A stretch of 6,681 nucleotides of DNA, from positions 1-6,681 of the forward strand of contig CANKBT010000174.1 in assembly GCA_947479995.1 (NCBI GenBank), read 5' to 3'. The position numbers and the translations under genes were made by a program. Position 1 is the stretch's first letter. Every line of letters starts with the position of its first letter. Below the pieces are notes generated by a model. That model had not been told where the DNA came from and ran no database searches. It saw nothing but the letters and a program-made list of their open reading frames with translations. The DNA is from Frankiaceae bacterium (GTDB taxonomy: Bacteria; Actinomycetota; Actinomycetes; Mycobacteriales; SCTD01). This document shows positions 1-6,681 of the stretch, one piece after another.

Positions 1-1968
1 AGCGAGCGCCTGGCCTGGGACGGCCCGCAGGGCGTGCTGCGCAACGACGGCGTGCGCCCGGTGCTCTACGCGCCGCCGGCGTTCGAGGAGGGGTCGTCGT
101 ACTCGCACCTGGACGAGGACGCCTACCCGAAGGGCAGCCGCGACGGGCTGATGACGCCGTACCTGTCCGCCGGCGAGCGCCTCACCTTCCCCGGACCGAT
201 CGCGCTCGGCGTGCTGCAGGACCTCGGCTGGCCGGCGCCCACCCGCTTCTCGACCACCGTGCCCGCCGCGCCGACCGGCGCCGCCGCGACCGCCGCCGAC
301 GCCTCCGCCGTCGTCACCTGGACGCCGCCCGCGACGGCCGGCAGCTCCGGCGTCACCGGCTACACCGCCACCGCGAGCCCGAGCGGCGCCACCTGCACCA
401 CGACCGGCGCCACCACCTGCACGCTCACCGGGCTGGTCAACGGCGCGGCGCAGACCGTCACCGTGCAGGCCCGCAACGCCAACGGCGCCAGCGCGGCCAG
501 CGCCCCCTCCGCGCCGGTCACCCCGGTCGCCGTGCCCGGCGCCCCGACCGGCGTCACCGCGGTCCGCGGCGACGGCACCCTGGCCGTCAGCTGGGCCGCC
601 CCGCTGAGCACGGGCGGCAGCCCGGTCACCGGCTACACCGCGACCGCCGCCCCCGGCGGCGCCACCTGCAGCACGGCCGGCGAGACCGCCTGCACCCTCA
701 CCGGCCTGGCCAACGGCACCGCGTACACCGTGGTCGTGCGGGCCGCGAACGCCAACGGCACCGGCCCGGCGAGCGCGCCCAGCCCGGCCGCCACCCCGGC
801 GACGCTGCCCGGCGCGCCCACCGCCGTGACGGCCGTGCCCGGCGACCGCCGCCTCACCGCCTCGTGGACGGCCCCGGCCAGCACCGGCGGCGCGCCGGTC
901 ACCGGCTACACCGCCACCGCCGTCCCGGGCGGCGCGACCTGCGCCACGACCGGCGCGACGCGCTGCACCCTCACCGGGCTGGAGAACGGCACGGCGTACG
1001 AGGTGGTCGTCACGGCCACCAACGCGGTCGGCACGGGCGCGGTCAGCGCCCCCAGCGCCCCGGCCGTGCCCGCCGTGCCCGTCACCGCCGGCCCGCCGGC
1101 CCGCGACCCGGGCGTGCTCCGCCTGTCGGGCCACGACCGCTTCGCGACGGCCGTCGCCGTCTCGCAGGGCAGCTTCCCCGGCACCGCGCAGGACGTCGTG
1201 CTCGTCACCGGCGAGGACTGGCCCGACGCGCTGTCGGCCGGCCCCGCGGCCGCGCACCTCGACGCGCCCGTGCTGCTCACCCGACGGGACGCCCTGCCCG
1301 CGGCCGTGCTGGCCGAGGTCGACCGGCTCGCCCCGGCCCGGGTCTGGGTCGTCGGCGGCACCGGCGTCGTGCAGGAGCCCGTGCTGCAGCAGCTGCGGGC
1401 CCGCGGCCTCGAGGTCACGCGCGTCTCCGGCCCCGACCGCTACGCCACCGCCGCCGCCGTCGCCGAGCGCTTCTTCGTCGACCCGGCCGGCGCGTACTAC
1501 GCCTCCGGCGCGACGTACGTCGACGCCCTGGCCGGCGGTGCGGCCGCGGCCGCGCGCGACTGGCCGCTGCTGCTCACCGCCCCCGGCGCGAAGCCGGCCG
1601 CCACGCCGCTGCTCGGCGTCGACCGCGTCGTGCTCGGCGGCACCGCCGCCGTCTCGGAGGCCGTGCGGGTCGCCCTCGACGCGCGCCGCGTCTCGGGCGT
1701 CGACCGCTACGCCACCGCCGCGGCCATCGCGACCGACGCCTTCGACGAGGCGGCCGTGGCCTACCTCGCCACCGGCGCGAACTTCCCCGACGCCCTCGCG
1801 GCCGCCCCGGCCGCGGGCCGCGACCGCGCGCCGCTGCTGCTCACCCCGCGCGACTGCACGACTCCCGCGACCCGCGCCGCGCTCACCTCGCTGGGCGCCG
1901 TGACGCGCGTCGTGCTCGGCGGCACCGGCGCGGTCTCCGACGCCGCCGCGCAGCTCACCGCCTGCTGA
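1..1968 (+). CDS. Secreted FN3/CWB2 modular surface protein with metallopeptidase-like domain (5'-partial)
   Basis: The reading frame is open from the first base and ends at TGA 1966-1968, so 655 residues are seen and the N-terminus is missing. A GTG at 34 is in frame but lies inside a domain and is not a credible start. Residues 1-81 contain GSSYSHLDED, then GLMTPYL, then a PGPIALGVLQDLGW ending. From memory of the family, this pattern closes secreted metallopeptidase-like domains whose HExxH motif lies upstream. The LM could be a Met-turn and the SHLD histidine a metal ligand, but this is inference. Residues 88-360 are three fibronectin type III domains, each with a Cys pair. Residues 374-655 are three CWB2 units, each starting R(L/V)SGxDR(F/Y)ATA and containing a PDAL or VDAL motif and VxGGT. 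CWB2 units are known to anchor proteins non-covalently to the cell wall in Firmicutes; their ligand in Actinobacteria is less clear. The protein is probably exported and wall-associated, and proteolytic function is unproven here. Confidence 0.88.
   Translation, partial: SERLAWDGPQGVLRNDGVRPVLYAPPAFEEGSSYSHLDEDAYPKGSRDGLMTPYLSAGERLTFPGPIALGVLQDLGWPAPTRFSTTVPAAPTGAAATAADASAVVTWTPPATAGSSGVTGYTATASPSGATCTTTGATTCTLTGLVNGAAQTVTVQARNANGASAASAPSAPVTPVAVPGAPTGVTAVRGDGTLAVSWAAPLSTGGSPVTGYTATAAPGGATCSTAGETACTLTGLANGTAYTVVVRAANANGTGPASAPSPAATPATLPGAPTAVTAVPGDRRLTASWTAPASTGGAPVTGYTATAVPGGATCATTGATRCTLTGLENGTAYEVVVTATNAVGTGAVSAPSAPAVPAVPVTAGPPARDPGVLRLSGHDRFATAVAVSQGSFPGTAQDVVLVTGEDWPDALSAGPAAAHLDAPVLLTRRDALPAAVLAEVDRLAPARVWVVGGTGVVQEPVLQQLRARGLEVTRVSGPDRYATAAAVAERFFVDPAGAYYASGATYVDALAGGAAAAARDWPLLLTAPGAKPAATPLLGVDRVVLGGTAAVSEAVRVALDARRVSGVDRYATAAAIATDAFDEAAVAYLATGANFPDALAAAPAAGRDRAPLLLTPRDCTTPATRAALTSLGAVTRVVLGGTGAVSDAAAQLTAC
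262..1080 (+). repeat. Three tandem fibronectin type III domain repeats (273-nt period)
   Basis: Three units begin at 262, 535 and 808 with P(A/G)APT. Each is exactly 91 codons long, with no insertion or deletion between equivalent positions. Shared landmarks are VTGYTATA (glycine codon at 358, 631 and 904) and CTLTGLxNG (cysteine codon at 418, 691 and 964). Units 2 and 3 are about 70% identical by hand count, while unit 1 is more divergent. This suggests duplication within the gene, with the second and third copies separated more recently. FN3 domains in secreted actinobacterial enzymes usually act as spacers or carbohydrate/protein contact modules. Confidence 0.9.
1120..1965 (+). repeat. 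Three cell-wall-binding (CWB2-type) repeats
   Basis: Units begin at 1120 (RLSGHDRFATA), 1420 (RVSGPDRYATA) and 1687 (RVSGVDRYATA), giving spacings of 100 and 89 codons. Each has a central (P/V)DAL motif (WPDAL, YVDAL, FPDAL), an (A/P)xLLLT or PVLLT strand, and a VxGGTxxV turn. This is the layout of the CWB2 family (Pfam PF04122), which is normally found as three consecutive units forming a trimeric arrangement. The three units here are therefore a complete set. The last unit ends at the stop codon and carries two cysteines, one in RDCTTP and one as the final residue. Confidence 0.9.
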
Positions 1969-1994
1969 CCGGGGGGGCACCTCGTGCCCCCCGG
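1969..1994 (+). terminator. GC-rich hairpin after the surface-protein stop codon, probable terminator
   Basis: A 9-bp perfect stem pairs 1972-1980 (GGGGGGCAC) with 1984-1992 (GTGCCCCCC) around a CTC loop. Two further C:G pairs (1969-1970 with 1993-1994) stack across a single bulged G. The hairpin starts directly after the TGA. No T-tract follows, which is common for terminators in high-GC Actinobacteria. The whole intergenic gap is only 50 nt (1969-2018), so this hairpin fills half of it. It could instead be an mRNA 3'-stabilising stem or affect mutA translation. No termination data can be read from sequence. Confidence 0.55.
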
Positions 1995-2004
1995 CGGCCG
2001 GTGC

Positions 2005-2008
2005 GGGA
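2005..2008 (+). promoter_or_regulatory. Weak candidate ribosome binding site for mutA
   Basis: GGGA sits 10 nt before the ATG at 2019. It is the only purine-rich match in the short leader between the hairpin and the start codon. The match is short and the spacing a little long, so a leaderless start is also possible. Confidence 0.35.
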
Positions 2009-2018
2009 CGATCGGCGC

Positions 2019-3767
2019 ATGAGCGAGACCGACGCGAAGGTCGCCCCGCCGGAGGAGCCGCCGCTCCCCGACGCGCTGGTGCTCGGCGGCGCCTTCCCGG
2101 CGGCCACCCGCGAGCAGTGGCGCGCCGAGGTGGCCAAGGTCCTGGCCAAGCGCGGGCCCGCCCCCGACGACGTCGAGGACGCCCTGTCCACCGACGTCGC
2201 CGGGCTGCGGGTGCGCCCGCTGCACACCGCGGCCGACGCCCCGGCGAGCGCGCTGCGGCCTACGCGCGCGGGCGGCTGGGACGTCCGCGCCCGCCAGGCG
2301 CACCCCGACCCGCGCACCGCGGCGGCGCAGGCGCTCGAGGACCTCGAGGGCGGCGCCGGCTCGCTGTGGCTCGTCGTCGGCGAGGGCGGCGTGCCGGTCG
2401 ACGGCATCGCCGCCGCGCTCGAGGGCGTGCTGCTCGACCTCGCCGCCGTCGCCGTCGACGCCGGCGCGCTGTTCGCCGTGGCCGCGGACGCCGCGCTCGC
2501 CGCCGGCGTGCAGCGCGGCACCCTCGGCGCCGACCCGGTCGCCGTGCTCGCCCGCACCGGCGCGCTCCCCGACGAGGCGGCGGCGTACGCGCTGGCCGCG
2601 CGCTGCGCCGGCACCGGCGTGCGCGCGATGACCGTCGACGCCCTGCCCTTCCACGAGGCGGGCGCGACCGCCGCGCAGGAGCTCGCGCTGTCGCTGTCGG
2701 CGGCGGTGCACTACCTGCGGGCCGGCGTCGCCCCCGACCAGCTCGAGTTCCGGTTCGCCGCCACGGCCGACCAGTTCCTCACGATCGCCGGCCTCCGCGC
2801 GGCCCGCCGGCTGTGGGCGCGGGTGCTCGAGGCGAGCGGCCTGCCCGACGCCCCGCAGGTGCAGCACGCCGTCACCAGCTGGTCGATGACCACGACCCGC
2901 GACCCATACGTCTCGGTGCTGCGGGGCACGACCGCCTGCTTCGCGGCCGGCGTCGGCGGGGCCGACAGCGTCACCGTGCTGCCCTTCGACGCGGCGCTCG
3001 GCCAGCCCGACGCGCTGGCCCGCCGGATCGCCCGCAACACCTCGGCGCTGCTCGTCGAGGAGTCGCACGTCGCCGCGGTCACCGACCCGGCCGGCGGCTC
3101 CTGGTACGTCGAGCGCCTCACCGACGACCTCGCGCAGGCCGCGTGGGCGGCCTTCCAGGACGTCGAGCGGGCCGGCGGCGTCGTCGCCGGGCTCCAGGAC
3201 GGCAGCGTCGCCGCGCTGCTCGAGGCCTCGCGCACCGCGCAGCTCGAGCGCCTGGCGCACCGCACCGCCGCGGTCACCGGCGTCAGCGAGTTCCCCTTCC
3301 TCGACGAGAAGCCGGTCGTCCGCGAGCCGGCGCCCGCCCTGCCCGGCGGCGGCCTGCCGCGCGTGCGCTGGGCCGAGCGGCACGAGGCCCTGCGCGACCG
3401 CGCCGACCGCCACCTCGCGGCCACCGGCCGCCGGCCGACCGTGCTCGCGGTGACCACCGGCGCGGTGAGGACGCACGTCGCGCGGCTCGACTACGTGCGC
3501 AACCTGCTCGCGCCCGGCGGCGTCGTCGTCGACGCCGTCGACCGCGACGACCTGCCCGCGCAGGTGCCGCCGGTGGTCGTGCTCGTCGCCGCCGACGACG
3601 TCGCGCCCGACGAGGCGCTCGTCGAGGCCCTCCGCAGCCGCGGCGCGACCCGCGTGCTGCGCGCCGGGAAGGGCCGCGACTGGCCGGTCGACGGCTACGT
3701 CTTCGTGGGCTGCGACGCCCTCGCCGTGCTCCAGCAGACCGCTGACGACCTGGGAGTGGCGCCGTGA
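2019..3767 (+). CDS. mutA: Methylmalonyl-CoA mutase small (beta) subunit MutA
   Basis: This encodes 582 residues, slightly shorter than the roughly 600-640 I recall for MutA proteins. It pairs with MutB in the heterodimeric mutase that isomerises (R)-methylmalonyl-CoA and succinyl-CoA in the cytoplasm; the small chain is structural and does not bind B12. ATG 2019 is chosen because the family's FPxATREQW N-terminal motif follows about 25 residues later and because the frame upstream is an arginine-rich shadow. Barrel motifs parallel MutB: FHEAGATAAQE (211-221), TSWSMTTTRDPY (286-297), RIARNT (336-341) and DPAGGSWYVE (356-365). Residues 472-582 are a degenerate cobalamin-domain fold in which the DxHxxG motif is absent (TTGAVRTHVAR at that place), as expected for this subunit. 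The MutB-equivalent active-site Tyr-His pair is Phe-His here. It overlaps mutB by 4 nt. A divergent paralogue such as an isobutyryl-CoA mutase chain is unlikely given the adjacent mutB and meaB. Confidence 0.95.
   Translation: MSETDAKVAPPEEPPLPDALVLGGAFPAATREQWRAEVAKVLAKRGPAPDDVEDALSTDVAGLRVRPLHTAADAPASALRPTRAGGWDVRARQAHPDPRTAAAQALEDLEGGAGSLWLVVGEGGVPVDGIAAALEGVLLDLAAVAVDAGALFAVAADAALAAGVQRGTLGADPVAVLARTGALPDEAAAYALAARCAGTGVRAMTVDALPFHEAGATAAQELALSLSAAVHYLRAGVAPDQLEFRFAATADQFLTIAGLRAARRLWARVLEASGLPDAPQVQHAVTSWSMTTTRDPYVSVLRGTTACFAAGVGGADSVTVLPFDAALGQPDALARRIARNTSALLVEESHVAAVTDPAGGSWYVERLTDDLAQAAWAAFQDVERAGGVVAGLQDGSVAALLEASRTAQLERLAHRTAAVTGVSEFPFLDEKPVVREPAPALPGGGLPRVRWAERHEALRDRADRHLAATGRRPTVLAVTTGAVRTHVARLDYVRNLLAPGGVVVDAVDRDDLPAQVPPVVVLVAADDVAPDEALVEALRSRGATRVLRAGKGRDWPVDGYVFVGCDALAVLQQTADDLGVAP
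3752..3756 (+). promoter_or_regulatory. Ribosome binding site of mutB inside the mutA 3' end
   Basis: GGGAG lies 7 nt before the GTG at 3764 and within the last codons of mutA. It is the clearest Shine-Dalgarno match in the window. It supports GTG 3764 as the mutB start, even though that codon overlaps the mutA stop (GTGA, 3764-3767). Confidence 0.75.
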
Positions 3768-5908
3768 CGATCCCCGACTTCACCGCCGTCGACCTGGGGG
3801 CGCCGCCCGCCGCGCCGCCGCCGCCGCAGGGCGCGCCGTGGCTCACGCCCGAGGGCATCGAGGTCGCCACCTCGTACGGGCCGGCCGACCTCGAGGGGCT
3901 CGACTTCCTCGAGACCTACCCGGGCATCGCGCCGTTCCTGCGCGGCCCGTACCCCGCCATGTACGTCACCCAGCCGTGGACGGTCCGGCAGTACGCCGGC
4001 TTCTCGACCGCCGAGGAGAGCAACGCCTTCTACCGCCGCAACCTCGCGGCCGGGCAGAAGGGCCTGTCGATCGCCTTCGACCTCGCCACGCACCGCGGCT
4101 ACGACAGCGACCACCCGCGCGTCAGCGGCGACGTCGGCATGGCGGGCGTCGCCATCGACTCGATCTACGACATGCGCCAGCTGTTCGACGGCATCCCGCT
4201 CGACCGCATGAGCGTCTCGATGACCATGAACGGCGCGGTGCTGCCGGTCATGGCGCTGTACGTCGCCGCGGCCGAGGAGCAGGGGGTCGACGCGGCGCAG
4301 CTCACGGGGACCATCCAGAACGACATCCTCAAGGAGTTCATGGTCCGCAACACCTACATCTACCCGCCCGAGCCCTCGATGCGGATCATCAGCGACATCT
4401 TCGGCTTCACCAGCCGGGAGATGCCGCGGTTCAACTCGATCTCGATCTCCGGCTACCACATGCAGGAGGCCGGGGCGACCGCCGACCTCGAGCTGGCGTA
4501 CACGCTGGCCGACGGCGTCGAGTACCTCAAGGCGGGCATCGGCAGCGGCCTCGACGTCGACGCCTTCGCGCCGCGGCTGTCGTTCTTCTGGGCGATCGGC
4601 ATGAACTTCTTCATGGAGGTCGCCAAGATGCGCGCGGCCCGGCTGCTGTGGGCCAAGCTCGTGCAGCAGTTCGACCCGAAGAGCGACAAGAGCCTGTCGC
4701 TGCGCACGCACTGCCAGACCTCGGGCTGGTCGCTCACCGCGCAGGACGTCTACAACAACGTCGTCCGCACCTGCGTCGAGGCGATGGCCGCGACGCAGGG
4801 GCACACGCAGTCGCTGCACACGAACGCGCTCGACGAGGCGCTCGCGCTGCCGACCGACTTCAGCGCGCGCATCGCCCGCAACACGCAGCTGTTCCTGCAG
4901 CAGGAGTCCGGCACGACCCGCGCGATCGACCCGTGGGGCGGCTCGGCGTACGTCGAGCGGCTCACCTACGAGCTCGCCCGCAAGGCCCGGCAGCACCTCA
5001 CCGAGGTCGGCGAGGCCGGCGGCATGGCCAAGGCCATCGAGGCCGGCATCCCCAAGCTGCGCATCGAGGAGGCGGCCGCCCGCACCCAGGCGCGCATCGA
5101 CGCCGGCCTGCAGCCGGTCATCGGCGTCAACAAGTACCGCGTCGCCGACGACCTCGACATCGACGTGCTCAAGGTCGACAACCGCGCCGTGCGCGCGTCG
5201 CAGATCGCCAAGCTCGAGCGGCTGCGCGCCGAGCGCGACGCCGACGCCGTGCAGGACGCGCTGCGCCGGCTCACCGAGGGCGCCCGCAGCGGCGGCAACC
5301 TGCTGCAGCTGTCGATCGACGCCGCCCGGGCCAAGGCCTCGGTCGGCGAGATCAGCGACGCCGTCGAGGAGGTCTTCGGCCGCTACACCGGCCAGATCCG
5401 TACGATCTCCGGCGTGTACCGGCAGGAGGCGGGCGGCTCGTCGGCCGTCGAGCGCACCCGCGAGGCCGCCGACGCCTTCGCCGAGGCGGAGGGCCGCCGG
5501 CCGCGCATCCTCGTCGCCAAGATGGGCCAGGACGGCCACGACCGCGGGCAGAAGGTCATCGCCTCGGCCTTCGCCGACCTCGGCTTCGACGTCGACGTGG
5601 GCCCGCTGTTCCAGACCCCCGGCGAGGTCGCGCGCCAGGCCGTGGAGGCCGACGCCCACGTCGTCGGCGTCTCCTCGCTGGCCGCCGGCCACCTGTCGCT
5701 CGTGCCCGCGCTCAAGGCCGAGCTCGCCGCGCTCGGGCGCGAGGACATCATGGTCGTCGTCGGCGGCGTCATCCCGCCGCAGGACTTCGCCGAGCTGCGC
5801 GAGGCCGGTGCCGCGGCGATCTTCCCGCCCGGCACCGTCATCCCCGACGCCGCGCTGGAGCTGCTCGCCGACCTGTCGCGGGCGCACGGGCACGCCCCGG
5901 CGGCGTGA
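3764..5908 (+). CDS. mutB: Methylmalonyl-CoA mutase large (alpha) catalytic subunit MutB
   Basis: This encodes 714 residues, close to the 728 I recall for the Propionibacterium chain. It catalyses the adenosylcobalamin-dependent radical rearrangement of (R)-methylmalonyl-CoA to succinyl-CoA and the reverse. The N-terminal TIM barrel carries the expected residues by alignment from memory to the Propionibacterium enzyme: Tyr77 in WTVRQY (Tyr89 there), Gln185 and Arg195 in TIQNDILKEFMVR (Gln197, Arg207), and Tyr231-His232 in SGYHMQEAG (Tyr243-His244). The RNTQLFLQQESG and DPWGGSAYVE segments are intact. The C-terminal B12 domain (about 580-710) has Lys586, the DGHDRG motif at 590-595 with axial ligand His592, SSL at 637-639 and GG at 667-668, which indicates base-off/His-on binding. 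All key residues are present, so it should be active. The Tyr-Arg signature of methylmalonyl-CoA mutases argues against isobutyryl-CoA or ethylmalonyl-CoA mutase. GTG start with a good SD; its stop overlaps the meaB start by 4 nt. Confidence 0.97.
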   Translation: MTIPDFTAVDLGAPPAAPPPPQGAPWLTPEGIEVATSYGPADLEGLDFLETYPGIAPFLRGPYPAMYVTQPWTVRQYAGFSTAEESNAFYRRNLAAGQKGLSIAFDLATHRGYDSDHPRVSGDVGMAGVAIDSIYDMRQLFDGIPLDRMSVSMTMNGAVLPVMALYVAAAEEQGVDAAQLTGTIQNDILKEFMVRNTYIYPPEPSMRIISDIFGFTSREMPRFNSISISGYHMQEAGATADLELAYTLADGVEYLKAGIGSGLDVDAFAPRLSFFWAIGMNFFMEVAKMRAARLLWAKLVQQFDPKSDKSLSLRTHCQTSGWSLTAQDVYNNVVRTCVEAMAATQGHTQSLHTNALDEALALPTDFSARIARNTQLFLQQESGTTRAIDPWGGSAYVERLTYELARKARQHLTEVGEAGGMAKAIEAGIPKLRIEEAAARTQARIDAGLQPVIGVNKYRVADDLDIDVLKVDNRAVRASQIAKLERLRAERDADAVQDALRRLTEGARSGGNLLQLSIDAARAKASVGEISDAVEEVFGRYTGQIRTISGVYRQEAGGSSAVERTREAADAFAEAEGRRPRILVAKMGQDGHDRGQKVIASAFADLGFDVDVGPLFQTPGEVARQAVEADAHVVGVSSLAAGHLSLVPALKAELAALGREDIMVVVGGVIPPQDFAELREAGAAAIFPPGTVIPDAALELLADLSRAHGHAPAA

Positions 5909-6681
5909 GCCGGCCGGACGTCCCCGCCCTCGTCGAGGGGGTCCTCGCCGGCGACCGCACGGCCGTCGCCCGCGCGATCACGCTCGTGGAGTCGCGGCGG
6001 GCCGACCACCGGGTGCAGGCGCAGGAGCTGCTCGTGCAGCTGCAGCCCGCGGCGGGCCGCGCCCGCCGGGTCGGCATCACCGGCGTGCCCGGCGTCGGCA
6101 AGAGCTCGTTCATCGACGCCCTCGGCACCCTGCTCACCGGGCAGGGGCACCGCGTGGCGGTGCTCGCGGTCGACCCGTCGAGCGGCCGGCACGGCGGCAG
6201 CATCCTCGGCGACAAGACCCGCATGACGCGGCTGGCCGTCGACGACCGGGCGTTCATCCGGCCCTCGCCGACCTCGGGCACCCTCGGCGGCGTCGCGGCG
6301 GCCACCCGCGAGGCGATCGTCGTCATGGAGGCGGCGGGCTACGACGTCGTGCTCGTCGAGACCGTCGGCGTCGGCCAGTCCGAGACGGTCGTCGCCGACA
6401 TGACCGACACCTTCCTGCTGCTGGCCCTGGCGCGCACGGGCGACCAGCTGCAGGGCATCAAGAAGGGCGTCCTCGAGCTCGCCGACGTCGTCGCGGTCAA
6501 CAAGGCCGACGGCCCGCACGAGCGCGAGGCCCAGTCGGCGGCCCGCGAGCTCGGCGGCGCCCTGCGCCTGCTCGGCCAGCCCGACGGCGCCTGGAGCACG
6601 CCGGTGCTCACCTGCTCGGCGCTGACCGGCGCGGGCCTGGAGGACGTCTGGGCCGCCGTCGGCCGCCACGTCGAGGCCCTG
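5905..6681 (+). CDS. meaB: Methylmalonyl-CoA mutase-associated GTPase MeaB (3'-partial)
   Basis: A frame opens at GTG 5905, overlapping the mutB stop as GTGA (5905-5908), and runs open to the window edge. It gives 259 residues of an expected 320-340. MeaB is a G3E-type P-loop GTPase (same group as human MMAA) that binds the mutase, gates adenosylcobalamin loading and protects against inactivation during turnover. Visible motifs are Walker A GVPGVGKS (60-67), the DPSS segment (90-93) followed by GGSILGDKTRM, the switch/Walker B region ETVGVGQSE (152-160) and the guanine-specificity motif NKAD (199-202). The N-terminal VLAGDRTAVARAITLVESRR helix matches the family start, which supports GTG 5905. 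There is no strong Shine-Dalgarno sequence in the preceding 15 nt, so translation probably depends on coupling to mutB. The missing C-terminal part includes the dimerisation helices. A nickel or hydrogenase GTPase of the same superfamily is excluded by the motif spacing and the operon context. Confidence 0.95.
   Translation, partial: MSRPDVPALVEGVLAGDRTAVARAITLVESRRADHRVQAQELLVQLQPAAGRARRVGITGVPGVGKSSFIDALGTLLTGQGHRVAVLAVDPSSGRHGGSILGDKTRMTRLAVDDRAFIRPSPTSGTLGGVAAATREAIVVMEAAGYDVVLVETVGVGQSETVVADMTDTFLLLALARTGDQLQGIKKGVLELADVVAVNKADGPHEREAQSAARELGGALRLLGQPDGAWSTPVLTCSALTGAGLEDVWAAVGRHVEAL

Noticed and set aside
864..2018. In-frame upstream extension of mutA, open from 864.
   Set aside because: Its translation is an arginine/histidine-rich shadow of the FN3/CWB2 gene. 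The family N-terminus begins just after ATG 2019.
1969..2018. A cobalamin riboswitch before the B12-dependent mutase operon.
   Set aside because: The gap is 50 nt and mostly a simple hairpin. This is far too short for a B12 aptamer, and no B12-box-like sequence is visible.
3432..3764. The missing DxHxxG motif in the MutA C-terminal domain as a sign of a damaged gene.
   Set aside because: The small subunit of heterodimeric methylmalonyl-CoA mutases normally lacks the cobalamin-ligand motif. The frame is intact and the fold elements remain.
3971..3973. MutB has Gln70 where, from memory, the Propionibacterium enzyme has the CoA-contacting Arg82.
   Set aside because: I recall Gln at this place (MYVNQPWTIRQY-like) in other actinobacterial MutB proteins, so it looks like a lineage variant rather than a loss. 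All other catalytic residues are intact. An alignment would settle it.
3695..5893. A 732-codon open frame on the minus strand opposite mutB, and similar long minus-strand frames at 1761-3476 and 5383-6669.
   Set aside because: In sequence with nearly all G or C at third positions, the complementary frames lack stops by base composition alone. Their translations are low-complexity and match no family, while the + strand frames are clear family members.

Overview
The window comes from a very GC-rich bacterium in which almost every codon ends in G or C. Together with a secreted FN3/CWB2 surface protein and a heterodimeric methylmalonyl-CoA mutase operon, this points to an actinobacterium. The genus cannot be fixed from the sequence. 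All real genes lie on the + strand, with little non-coding space.

Region 1 (1-1968) is the 3' part of a gene for a large modular extracellular protein. It holds the tail of what looks like a secreted metallopeptidase-type domain, then three tandem fibronectin type III domains with an exact 273-nt period, then three cell-wall-binding repeat 2 (CWB2) units that run to the stop codon. The 5' end, with the expected signal peptide and HExxH-type zinc site, lies before the window.

Region 2 (1969-2018) is a 50-nt intergenic gap. Immediately after the stop codon it carries a strong GC-only hairpin, a likely terminator. This separates the surface-protein gene from the operon.

Region 3 (2019-6681) is a compact operon: mutA (small, non-catalytic subunit of methylmalonyl-CoA mutase), mutB (large, catalytic, adenosylcobalamin-binding subunit) and meaB (the GTPase chaperone that loads and protects the mutase cofactor). 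Both junctions are 4-nt GTGA start/stop overlaps, so the three proteins are probably translationally coupled. MutA and MutB form the heterodimer that interconverts (R)-methylmalonyl-CoA and succinyl-CoA, which links propionyl-CoA metabolism to the TCA cycle. MeaB gates cofactor transfer and guards the enzyme against inactivation. meaB runs off the 3' edge with 259 codons visible.

I found no RNA gene, insertion sequence, CRISPR array, attachment site or riboswitch. The operon is a textbook arrangement. The surface protein is the more variable, accessory-like part of the window. I see no evidence for an undescribed system, and the findings are accordingly modest.
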